From positions 1,612,001 to 1,676,000 of the forward strand of contig NZ_CP010802.1 in NCBI RefSeq assembly GCF_001278055.1: a stretch of 64,000 nucleotides of DNA, given 5' to 3'. Below the pieces are notes generated by a model, which was not told where the DNA came from, did not search any database, and worked only from the letters and a program-made list of their open reading frames with translations. This document shows, one piece after another, positions 1 through 11,634 of the stretch (position 1 is its first letter; each line of letters opens with the position of its first letter). The stretch is from Desulfuromonas soudanensis. Lineage in GTDB: Bacteria > Desulfobacterota > Desulfuromonadia > Desulfuromonadales > WTL. The translations under genes were made by a program, and so were the position numbers.

Positions 1-19
1 TCATCATTCAAGGCTGGCG

Positions 20-565
20 TTACATCAGAGCCTTGATCTTCTCGAATCCGAGGCTGTAAGCCTTTTTGTTCAGATCCATGAAGGCTGCGGGGACCTTGGA
101 AAGAACGGCCTTTTCCCCGGACTCGCGGGAAACGGCACCGGTCAGGGCGATCATGGCGCCGAGGGCGACCACGTTGGCCACGATCTCACGACCGAGGTCT
201 TCTTTTGCGGTGCGGGTGATCGGCATCTTGTAAACCTTGAAATCGCCCTGGGGCACATTCTTGACGAAATCGGAGTCGATCAGCAGAACGCCGCCCGGCT
301 TGATGCCGTTGGCGTATTTGTCGGCCGATTCCTGCGTCATGGCGAGACAGGCGTCGACAATGGTCGCTTTGGGATAGTCGATCGGCTTGTCGGAAATGAT
401 GACCTCCGACTTGGAAGCGCCGCCGCGGGCTTCCGGACCGTAGCTTTGGGACTGAACGGCGTGTTTTCCTTCGATAATGCAAGCCGCTTCAGCCAGAATG
501 ATTCCGGCGGTGATCAGACCCTGACCACCGGCGCCGGAAAATCGAATTTCAAATCTTTCAGACAT
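20..565 (-). CDS. korC: 2-oxoglutarate:ferredoxin oxidoreductase, gamma subunit
   Basis: Gamma subunit (181 aa) of the enzyme that converts 2-oxoglutarate and CoA to succinyl-CoA, passing electrons to ferredoxin. The N-terminal FSGAGGQGLITAG glycine-rich motif and the SYGPEARGGASKSEV stretch are characteristic of pyruvate/ketoacid oxidoreductase gamma domains. It is the last gene of korDABC, 27 bp after korB, and is preceded by a good AAGGAG-type ribosome site. Length is normal for a stand-alone gamma subunit. The 2-oxo acid preference is inferred from the four-gene layout and TCA neighbours; a branched-chain ketoacid enzyme is the main alternative. Confidence 0.93.
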   Translation of the reverse strand: MSERFEIRFSGAGGQGLITAGIILAEAACIIEGKHAVQSQSYGPEARGGASKSEVIISDKPIDYPKATIVDACLAMTQESADKYANGIKPGGVLLIDSDFVKNVPQGDFKVYKMPITRTAKEDLGREIVANVVALGAMIALTGAVSRESGEKAVLSKVPAAFMDLNKKAYSLGFEKIKALM

Positions 566-592
566 CGATAGTTCTCCTTATTCGCTGGATAA

Positions 593-1414
593 TCAGGCGC
601 CCTTGGCCTTGGCCTTGGCGATGACCTTGGCGTACTGCTCGGTGTACTCCGGCCGCTCTTCCTTGAAGAGAACGCCGGTGAGGAATTTGCCCTCGAGCTG
701 CTCGGCCGTCATCTTGGCGGCGGCGGCAACCGGAACGGCGTTGTCCTTGAGCTTCTTCATCATGTCGATGACGCTGCGGAATTTGTTGCGGCGACCATAG
801 GTGGTCGGGCAGTCGTCGAGGACCTCGATAACGGCCATCCCCTTGTGCTGAATCCCTTCGGCGATCAACTTGTCGATCTGGGTGGCGTGGAAGGAGGTGG
901 TCCGGGCGACGAAGGTTGCCCCGGCACCGATGGCCAGCTTGCTGATGTCGAAGGTCGGATCGGGATTGCCGTAGACGGTGGTGGAGGCCAGGGCGCCGGT
1001 GGGGGTACAGGGTGAGAACTGACCACCGGTCATGCCGTAGATGCTGTTGTTGAAGATGACATAGGTCATGTCGATGTTGCGGCGGCAGGCATGGATGAAG
1101 TGGTTGCCGCCGATGGCGGTGCCGTCGCCGTCGCCGCCGACAACGATCACGGTCATCTCGGGCTTGGCCATCTTCACGCCGGTGGCGAAGGCGGCACCAC
1201 GACCGTGGGCGGTGTGCAGGGTGTTGAAATCGACGTAGCCGGGGAGACGGCTGGCGCAGCCGATACCGGAGACGATGGCCGTATTGTTTTTTTCCAGACC
1301 GCAGGCGTCAATCGCCCGGATCAGGCCCTTCATAGCGATGCCGTGGCCGCAGCCGGGGCACCAGATGTGGGGCAATTTGCCGGGGCGGAGATATTTATCG
1401 TAATCGAAAGCCAT
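593..1414 (-). CDS. korB: 2-oxoglutarate:ferredoxin oxidoreductase, beta (TPP) subunit
   Basis: Beta subunit, 273 aa, binding thiamine diphosphate. WCPGCGHG near residue 18 supplies conserved Cys residues, and GGDGDGTAIGGNHFIHACRRN is followed by the NNSIYGMTGGQ motif of the TPP/Mg site. The start is placed at MAFDYDKY (1414): an AAGGAGG site lies at 1424-1430 inside the end of korA. The longer frame to 1504 would overlap korA by 89 bp and has no family resemblance. The gene is translated directly after korA (1-bp gap), consistent with stoichiometric alpha/beta production. Confidence 0.94.
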   Translation of the reverse strand: MAFDYDKYLRPGKLPHIWCPGCGHGIAMKGLIRAIDACGLEKNNTAIVSGIGCASRLPGYVDFNTLHTAHGRGAAFATGVKMAKPEMTVIVVGGDGDGTAIGGNHFIHACRRNIDMTYVIFNNSIYGMTGGQFSPCTPTGALASTTVYGNPDPTFDISKLAIGAGATFVARTTSFHATQIDKLIAEGIQHKGMAVIEVLDDCPTTYGRRNKFRSVIDMMKKLKDNAVPVAAAAKMTAEQLEGKFLTGVLFKEERPEYTEQYAKVIAKAKAKGA

Positions 1415-1415
1415 G

Positions 1416-2555
1416 TTACTTAACCTCCTTGACTTTTTCCATGATCTGGCCGGGATTGATCGGGTCGCCGTCGACACGACCGAGGAAGCTGATTTGACAA
1501 GCACCTTTGGCCACGCGCTCGACCTCGAGAACCATCTGTCCCAGGTTCATCTCAGCAACGACGATGGCTTTGGCCTGTTGGGCCAGAGCGGCGATGCGCT
1601 TTTCGGGGAAGGGCCAGAGGGTGATGGGACGAAAGAGGCCGACCTTGATCCCCTCCTTGCGCATCTCGTTGACGGCGTAGCGGGCAGAGCGGCTGGTGGA
1701 ACCGTAGGCGAAGATGATGACTTCGGCGTCTTCGGTGAGGTATTCCTCGTTCAATTCAATGTCGGTGGCGGCATCGACCTTGCGGACCTGTCGGCGCTGC
1801 TCGTCGTCCACCAGGTTGGCCTTGGTGGTCGGGAAGCCGTCGGCAGCCTTGTTCAGGCCGGTGACATGGAAGCGGTAGTCGGTGCCGAAGGCGGCCAGCG
1901 GCGGAACGTCGCCGAAGGAGGGATCGAAGGGCTTGTATTTCTCGGGGCTGACGGACGGAGCCGCGCGGTCGATGACTTCGAGATCGCCCGGTTCGGGGAA
2001 CTCGATGCGCTCACGGCTGTGGCCGACGATCTCATCGTAAAGAACCTGGACCGGCATGCGGTATTTTTCCGCCAGATTGAAGGCGCGGACCGTTTCGGAG
2101 AAGATTTCCTGGCAGGAGGCGGGGACGAGGGCGATTGCGGCGTGGTCGCCGTGGGTCCCCCATTTGGCCTGCTGGACGTCGGACTGGCCGGGGCCGGTCG
2201 GCATGCCGGTCGAAGGACCGCCGCGCATGACGTTGATGATGACGCAGGGGACTTCGGCGATGCAGGCATAGCCGATCAGTTCCTGCTTGAGGGAGACACC
2301 GGGGCCGGAGGTCGCGGTGAGGACCTTGGCGCCGGTGAGGGAAGCGCCGATGACCGAGGCCATGGCCCCGATTTCGTCTTCCATCTGAATGAATTTTCCG
2401 CCGATCTTGGGAAGTTCGATGGACAGAACTTCCGCAACTTCGGTGGAAGGGGTGATGGGGTATCCGCCGAAGAACGTGCAGCCGGCGTACAGGGCGCCTT
2501 GGGCGCACGCCTCGTTTCCCTGCAACAGAGCAACTTTCTTAGCCACGTTAAGCAA
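1416..2555 (-). CDS. korA: 2-oxoglutarate:ferredoxin oxidoreductase, alpha subunit
   Basis: Alpha subunit of 379 aa. The N-terminal NEACAQGALYAGCTFFGGYPITPSTE matches the pyrimidine-binding domain of 2-oxoacid:ferredoxin oxidoreductases, and the central ATSGPGVSLKQELIGYA segment is the usual second signature. Together with korB it forms the TPP-dependent catalytic core. It sits 18 bp after the ferredoxin subunit korD and runs into korB. The GGPSTGMPTGPGQSD loop is typical of KorA/VorB proteins. Start by AAGGAGG spacing just upstream (plus-strand cctcctt at 2557-2563). Confidence 0.94.
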   Translation of the reverse strand: MLNVAKKVALLQGNEACAQGALYAGCTFFGGYPITPSTEVAEVLSIELPKIGGKFIQMEDEIGAMASVIGASLTGAKVLTATSGPGVSLKQELIGYACIAEVPCVIINVMRGGPSTGMPTGPGQSDVQQAKWGTHGDHAAIALVPASCQEIFSETVRAFNLAEKYRMPVQVLYDEIVGHSRERIEFPEPGDLEVIDRAAPSVSPEKYKPFDPSFGDVPPLAAFGTDYRFHVTGLNKAADGFPTTKANLVDDEQRRQVRKVDAATDIELNEEYLTEDAEVIIFAYGSTSRSARYAVNEMRKEGIKVGLFRPITLWPFPEKRIAALAQQAKAIVVAEMNLGQMVLEVERVAKGACQISFLGRVDGDPINPGQIMEKVKEVK

Positions 2556-2573
2556 CCTCCTTAAAAAATTTGA

Positions 2574-2771
2574 CTATTTTTTGTGGACCTTGATGGCAAA
2601 GTCGGGGCAACGCAGTTCGCACTGGTTGCACGCAATGCATGCCTCGGGATTGGCGACCTTTACGACAAATCCGTCCATTTCAAGGACCTTGGTGGGGCAG
2701 AATTCAACGCAAATGCTGCACCCCTTGCAGTACCTTTCGATGATTTCGATATCTGCTTTTGCACTGCTCAT
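2574..2771 (-). CDS. korD: 2-oxoglutarate:ferredoxin oxidoreductase, delta ferredoxin-like subunit
   Basis: A 65-residue polyferredoxin with two CxxCxxC..CP clusters, CKGCSICVEFCP (about residues 16-27) and CIACNQCELRCP (about 46-57), each ligating a 4Fe-4S centre. It is the electron-transfer subunit of the Kor complex and the first gene of the operon. AGAGGAG lies about 10 bp upstream of the ATG. In the family this subunit relays electrons from the TPP site to external ferredoxin. Confidence 0.92.
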   Translation of the reverse strand: MSSAKADIEIIERYCKGCSICVEFCPTKVLEMDGFVVKVANPEACIACNQCELRCPDFAIKVHKK

Positions 2772-2870
2772 TCCGATAATTCTCCTCTGTGCGTGTTGAC
2801 CGTTGCAGCAACGGGTTCAAAAAGTTGGGGCATATTAGCGTAAAAGAAAATTCCATGCCAGCTAAATTAT

Positions 2871-2876
2871 GTATAC
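2871..2876. promoter_or_regulatory. GTATAC half-site upstream of kor operon
   Basis: The 200-bp region upstream of korD contains a single GTATAC hexamer (minus-strand context GTATACATAAT), about 100 bp before the start codon. It resembles half of the icd and acnB palindrome but lacks the second half and a convincing -35 box. Listed only as a weak candidate. Confidence 0.2.
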
Positions 2877-2973
2877 GGCGCTACGGCCCGGCCACCTGCC
2901 CTGGCGTGCCAAGTCGCTCGTAACATTCTGTTATTATTAAGAAATAATCGGCATGGTTTTCGTCGTCGAACGG

Positions 2974-3005
2974 AAAGAAGGGCAATGTCGCCATTGCCCT
3001 TCTTT
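2974..3005 (-). terminator. Terminator after mdh
   Basis: A perfect 14-bp stem (AAAGAAGGGCAATG with its complement) closes a 4-nt loop, 26 bp beyond the mdh stop. Read on the minus strand it ends TTCTTTCC; on the plus strand it ends TTCTTTCTTG. It isolates mdh from the kor operon downstream. Confidence 0.8.
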
Positions 3006-3030
3006 CTTGCGGCAATGAAGGTTGAGATTT

Positions 3031-3987
<957 letters not shown>

Positions 3988-4013
3988 TTAGATCTCTCCT
4001 TTAGTAGGGAAAT

Positions 4014-4054
4014 GAAAAAAACAGAATCGGGGCAACCCTGTCGCCCCGATTCTG
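4014..4054 (-). terminator. Terminator between icd and mdh
   Basis: A 12-bp perfect stem (CAGAATCGGGGC at 4022-4033, complement at 4043-4054) with a 9-nt loop is followed on the minus strand by a run of seven T. It starts 9 bp after the icd stop and ends only about 26 bp before the mdh start codon. Confidence 0.9.
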
Positions 4055-4063
4055 GCAGGTTTG

Positions 4064-6370
<2,307 letters not shown>

Positions 6371-6376
6371 TCAATT

Positions 6377-6411
6377 CTGTATACAGTATACAGGGCGCGT
6401 ACCCCTGTCAA
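6377..6411 (-). promoter_or_regulatory. icd promoter with perfect GTATAC palindrome
   Basis: On the minus strand TTGACA (plus-strand 6406-6411) is followed after about 15 bp by TATACT, which lies inside the perfect 8+1+8 palindrome CTGTATACAGTATACAG at 6377-6393. An operator overlapping the -10 box implies repression. The acnB promoter has the same layout (see 31502-31537). Confidence 0.7.
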
Positions 6412-6473
6412 GGAAAAAAAAGGTGTTTTCAAGAGGAGGGGGAAGGGATGTTGGGGAGGATAAGGCACCGAAT

Positions 6474-7211
6474 TCACGGAGTTTCTGCGGGACGACTGTG
6501 GATAATGAGGTCGAGGGGGAAGATGTCGGATCGACGGGCGACTTCCCTGGCGGTTTCCTTGTCCTGTTCGCTGGAATCCCGGGGGATCGTCAGGCTCTGG
6601 CCGGGGAAGATTTGCCGTGGGTCTTTGATCTGATCACGGTTGGCTTTGTAGATGAGAGGCCAGAGGAGAGCGTCGCTGTAGACGTCGCGACGCGCTGCGA
6701 TGGTCCAGAGCGTTTCGCCCTCGGCCACCGTGTAGTCGCTGACCATCTTTTTCGGGGCCTTGGCCGGGGACGGAGCGGGAGCCCCTGATACGGAAAGGGG
6801 GGAGGGGGGGCGTCGGGATCCATCAGGGGGAGGCAAGGGCGCTTTGTGGCCTGTGGTTCGTGGGCTCCGTGGGTCCGACGGCAGGATTTCCGTGAGTCCT
6901 TGCCTCTCCTCGGACGGGGGGAGGCGCTTCTCCCGTTCGACGGAAGCCAGGGCGGCCGCAGCCACAGCCTTCCTTTCGGCGAGTGAAAGAATTTCGCGGG
7001 CCTTTTTGTACTTTCCGGCACGGAAGAGGCTCTCACCCTGTTGAAGAGCGGTATCGGCCTGCCGGTACTCGGGAGCGGCCAGGACGTGGGCCTCGAGGGT
7101 GAAGGCCTCGGCTACCGCTTTCCGGGCGGAATTCAACTCCTGGCGGGGCGGTGCTGCGCAGGCCGCCAGCAGAAGAGAAGTTCCGATGAGGATAAGAAAC
7201 AGCCTTGACAT
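6474..7211 (-). CDS. LysM-domain lipoprotein
   Basis: Predicted lipoprotein of 245 aa: the leader ends in LLLAAC, with Cys18 as the lipidation site. Residues about 25-85 form a helical region (ARKAVAEAFTLEA..YRQADTALQQGESLFRAGKYKKAREIL) resembling DUF4398-type helices. A Pro-rich linker follows, then a C-terminal LysM domain (YTVAEGETLWTIAARRDVY to GQSLTIPRD) that binds peptidoglycan glycan strands. It probably tethers the outer membrane to the wall or scaffolds a complex; the exact partner cannot be read. It follows aspS. Confidence 0.82.
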   Translation of the reverse strand: MSRLFLILIGTSLLLAACAAPPRQELNSARKAVAEAFTLEAHVLAAPEYRQADTALQQGESLFRAGKYKKAREILSLAERKAVAAAALASVEREKRLPPSEERQGLTEILPSDPRSPRTTGHKAPLPPPDGSRRPPSPLSVSGAPAPSPAKAPKKMVSDYTVAEGETLWTIAARRDVYSDALLWPLIYKANRDQIKDPRQIFPGQSLTIPRDSSEQDKETAREVARRSDIFPLDLIIHSRPAETP

Positions 7212-7262
7212 AATCGGGGACGGCCCTGGTCTTCATCGACGGTTCGGGTTTGTTTTCCAAGC

Positions 7263-7286
7263 GCCGGGCGGCTTTTCCCGCCCGGC
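7263..7286 (-). terminator. Hairpin after aspS (weak terminator)
   Basis: GCCGGGCGG pairs with CCGCCCGGC across a short loop, about 23 bp past the aspS stop. On the minus strand only a poor T tract follows, so termination may be partial and allow reading into the LysM gene. Confidence 0.45.
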
Positions 7287-7308
7287 AAGGGATGAACGGA
7301 ACCACTGG

Positions 7309-9096
7309 TTATTTGGGACGCGTGGCCAGGCGGATGGAGAGCTCCCGGAGCTGTTTTTCGTCCACGGTCCCCGGCGCCTCGGAGAGCAGACAGGTCGCCT
7401 TCTGGGTTTTGGGGAAGGCGATGACGTCGCGAATCGAGTCGGAGCCGGTGAGAATCATGACCAGACGATCGAGGCCGAAGGCGATGCCGCCATGGGGAGG
7501 AGCGCCGTACTCCAGGGCGTCGAGGAGGAATCCGAACTTTTCCCGAGCTTCGTCCTGGGCGATCCCCATCAGGTCGAACATCTTGCTCTGCACGGACTGG
7601 TCGTGGATACGGATGCTTCCGCCGCCGATCTCTGAACCGTTGAGGACCAGGTCATAGGCCTTGGCCCTGGCCTTGCCCGGGTCGCCGTCGAGAAGGGAGA
7701 CGTCCTCGTCCATGGGGGCGGTGAAGGGATGGTGGACCGCCACATGGCGCCGGGATTCGCCGTCCCACTCGAGGAGGGGGAAGTCGGTGACCCAGACAAA
7801 TTTAAAGTTGGTCTTGCTGGTCAACCCGAGTTTGTGGCCGAGATGACCGCGCAGGCGACCCAGGGCCTCGTTGGCGATCTTGTAGCTGTCGGCGACGAAG
7901 AGGAGGAGGTCGCCGACCTCGGAGCCGAGGGCGCGATCGAGGGCGGAGAGCTCCTCGGCGGTGAAGAACTTGGCGATGGGGGACTGCCAGCCCTCCTCGG
8001 TGACCTTGACGTAGGCCAGCCCCTTGGCGCCGTAGATCTTGACGAAATCGGTGAGGTCGTCGATTTCCTTGCGGGAGAAGGTGCCGCACCCCTTGGCGTT
8101 GAGGGCCTTGACGATGCCGCCCCCCTTGACCACCTCGGCGAAGACCTTGAAGCCCGACTCCTTGACCTGGTTGGAAATTTCCACCAGTTCCAGGTCGAAG
8201 CGCAGGTCCGGATTGTCGACGCCGTAGCGGGCCAGCGCTTCGGCATAGGTCATGCGGGGCATGGGGAGGGAGACGTCGACGCCAATGGCCTCCTTAAAGA
8301 CGGTGGCGATCATCCCTTCCATGACTTCGATGACATCGTCCCGGTTGACGAAACTCATTTCGCAGTCGATCTGCGTGAATTCAGGCTGGCGATCGGCTCG
8401 CAGATCCTCGTCGCGGAAGCAGCGGGTGATCTGGCAGTAACGGTCGAAACCGGAAATCATCAGGAGCTGCTTGAACAGCTGCGGGGACTGGGGGAGGGCA
8501 TAGAAGGTTCCCGGATTGACGCGGCTCGGGACCAGGTAGTCGCGGGCCCCTTCCGGGGTACTTTTGGTGAGAATCGGCGTTTCGATCTCGAGGAAATTGC
8601 GCGCATCGAGATAGGTACGGACGGTACGCGCCACTCGGTGACGGAGCATCAGGTTGTTCTGGATGCCGGGGCGCCGCAGGTCGAGGTAGCGGTGCTTGAG
8701 ACGGATGTTTTCGGCGACCTCGGTCGTGTCGTCGACCATGAAGGGGGGGGTCTTGGAGGTGTTGAGGATCCGCAGTTCGCGGATCTCGACTTCGACCTCG
8801 CCGGTGCGCATCTTGGCATTGACCGTACCCGCCGGGCGGGGAGAGACGATGCCGCGCACCGCCAGGACGAACTCGTTGCGGATGCGGTCGGCCTTGGCGT
8901 GGGCGTCGGGATCCCGGTCCGGGTCGAGAGCAAGCTGCACGATCCCTTCGCGGTCCCGCAGGTCGATGAAGATCAGCCCACCATGGTCGCGGCGGCGCTG
9001 GACCCAACCCATGAGACAAACCTCCTGGCCAATTTCGGCGGCGGAGACCTGCCCACAGTAACAGCTTCGTTTCCAGTCACCCAGAATATCGTTCAA
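7309..9096 (-). CDS. aspS: Aspartyl-tRNA synthetase
   Basis: Class II synthetase, 595 aa, charging tRNA-Asp. The OB-fold anticodon domain comes first ([22 protein letters not shown]), then class II motif 2 ([19 protein letters not shown]), the bacterial GAD insertion, and motif 3 ([15 protein letters not shown]). A TTG start at 9096 is preferred: GGGAGGATA lies 8 bp upstream and the protein then begins [15 protein letters not shown], as is usual. The frame could run on to 9138, but those extra residues are atypical. Whether it also charges tRNA-Asn cannot be told by eye. Confidence 0.95.
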   Translation of the reverse strand: MNDILGDWKRSCYCGQVSAAEIGQEVCLMGWVQRRRDHGGLIFIDLRDREGIVQLALDPDRDPDAHAKADRIRNEFVLAVRGIVSPRPAGTVNAKMRTGEVEVEIRELRILNTSKTPPFMVDDTTEVAENIRLKHRYLDLRRPGIQNNLMLRHRVARTVRTYLDARNFLEIETPILTKSTPEGARDYLVPSRVNPGTFYALPQSPQLFKQLLMISGFDRYCQITRCFRDEDLRADRQPEFTQIDCEMSFVNRDDVIEVMEGMIATVFKEAIGVDVSLPMPRMTYAEALARYGVDNPDLRFDLELVEISNQVKESGFKVFAEVVKGGGIVKALNAKGCGTFSRKEIDDLTDFVKIYGAKGLAYVKVTEEGWQSPIAKFFTAEELSALDRALGSEVGDLLLFVADSYKIANEALGRLRGHLGHKLGLTSKTNFKFVWVTDFPLLEWDGESRRHVAVHHPFTAPMDEDVSLLDGDPGKARAKAYDLVLNGSEIGGGSIRIHDQSVQSKMFDLMGIAQDEAREKFGFLLDALEYGAPPHGGIAFGLDRLVMILTGSDSIRDVIAFPKTQKATCLLSEAPGTVDEKQLRELSIRLATRPK

Positions 9097-9211
9097 GTGT
9101 GTATCCTCCCAAAGTTTGAGTGTCATCCACCCTGTCAACGGTGGTCAAAAGAAAACCGGCAGATTATACAAACCCCATGGGACCATCGTCAAGGGATATC
9201 GGGGGAGGATC

Positions 9212-10471
<1,260 letters not shown>

Positions 10472-10562
10472 GAAAGGTTACCTCTTTTCGATGGTCTGAT
10501 TGTCCTGGCCGCTGAGGGCCCGGAAGGAATCAGGTTGATGGATGGGATGCTGAAAATGTCGT

Positions 10563-11630
10563 TTAACCGAGCCCTTCCAGGCGATAGACGGCGACGGTGA
10601 GCGATTTTCCCTTGAGAGTCATGGTCTCTATGGAGGTCGCCTTCACCCGGTCTCTCACCTGGAGGTAGGTCGCCTGGGAAATCAGGATCTCCCCCGGCCT
10701 GGCCAGACCCTGCAGGCGGGCGGCGATATTGACGCTGTCGCCGATGACGGTGTATTCCATGCGTTCGGCCGAACCGATGTTGCCGGCGATGACCGTGCCG
10801 GTGTTGATGCCGATTCCCATCTCCACGGGAGGGAGATTCCGTGCGGAACGCTCCCGGTTGAAGACCTCCACCGCCTGCTGCATCTCAAGGGCACACCGTA
10901 CCGCCCGCAGCGAGTCGTTGCCGAGGGAAATCGGTGCGCCGAAAAGGGCCATGACCGAGTCGCCCATCAGTTTGTCGACCATCCCCTCGTTCTGCATGAC
11001 CACGGCGATGACACGGGTGAAATAGTCATTGAGGAGTTCCACCACCAGGGCCGGGGGGAGCTGCTCCGCCAGGGCGGTGAAGCGGCGGATGTCGGAAAAG
11101 AGGATGGTGACTTCCTTCTCCTCACCGCCGAGTTTGAGTTCGTCCTTGTGCTCGAGGATCTGCTGACTCAGGGGCTTGCTGACATAGCGCTCGAAGTTGC
11201 TCTGAATGAATTTTTTCTTTCGCAGGCTGGTCGCCATGTCGTTGAAGGCGCTGGTGAGACGACCCAGTTCGTCCTTGCGCTGTAGGTCGATGTGCTGATC
11301 GAAATTCCCTTCCCCGATCGCCTTGACCCCCCTGGCCAGGGCCCGGAGCGGACGGAGGAAAGATCCGGCAAGGAAGGAGGCGAGGAGAAAGGCGCCGATC
11401 ATGGCTGCCAGGGAGAGGGCCGCCATGCGATGGCGCAGCACCTGCACTTCGCCCAGGATAACCTCCCCGGTGGGGCCGGGGTGAATTTCTCCGAGGCGCA
11501 CCGGCAACGCGTCGATGGAGATGATGTCCATCTGCAGGTCAAGAAGAATCATCACCGACAGCATCAGGGATCCGCTGAGCAGAGCGAGAAGGAGAGCGAA
11601 TTTGAAGCGCAGTCCGGAGAAGGCCCCCAT
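10563..11630 (-). CDS. Membrane adenylate/guanylate cyclase with HAMP domain (class III)
   Basis: A 355-residue membrane cyclase. TM1 (about residues 9-30) and TM2 (about 70-92) flank a small periplasmic segment, followed by a HAMP domain (LRPLRALARGVKAIGEGNFD) and a class III catalytic domain. Metal-binding aspartates lie in ILFSDIRRF and MVDKLMGDSVMALFG; the Lys of VDKLMGD and TVIGDSVNIAARL contribute base and transition-state residues, pattern consistent with adenylate cyclase. The gene starts 4 bp after the TPR gene ends, so it is the third member of an operon with a receiver-GGDEF protein. cAMP rather than cGMP is inferred. Confidence 0.9.
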   Translation of the reverse strand: MGAFSGLRFKFALLLALLSGSLMLSVMILLDLQMDIISIDALPVRLGEIHPGPTGEVILGEVQVLRHRMAALSLAAMIGAFLLASFLAGSFLRPLRALARGVKAIGEGNFDQHIDLQRKDELGRLTSAFNDMATSLRKKKFIQSNFERYVSKPLSQQILEHKDELKLGGEEKEVTILFSDIRRFTALAEQLPPALVVELLNDYFTRVIAVVMQNEGMVDKLMGDSVMALFGAPISLGNDSLRAVRCALEMQQAVEVFNRERSARNLPPVEMGIGINTGTVIAGNIGSAERMEYTVIGDSVNIAARLQGLARPGEILISQATYLQVRDRVKATSIETMTLKGKSLTVAVYRLEGLG

Positions 11631-11634
11631 GTGG

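Noticed and set aside
1413-2564. A 383-codon plus-strand frame over korA
   Set aside because: Antisense shadow of korA.
2890-2912. Sigma-54-like TGGCACGCCAGGGC upstream of korD
   Set aside because: GG and GC are separated by 9 bp, one short of the strict spacing.
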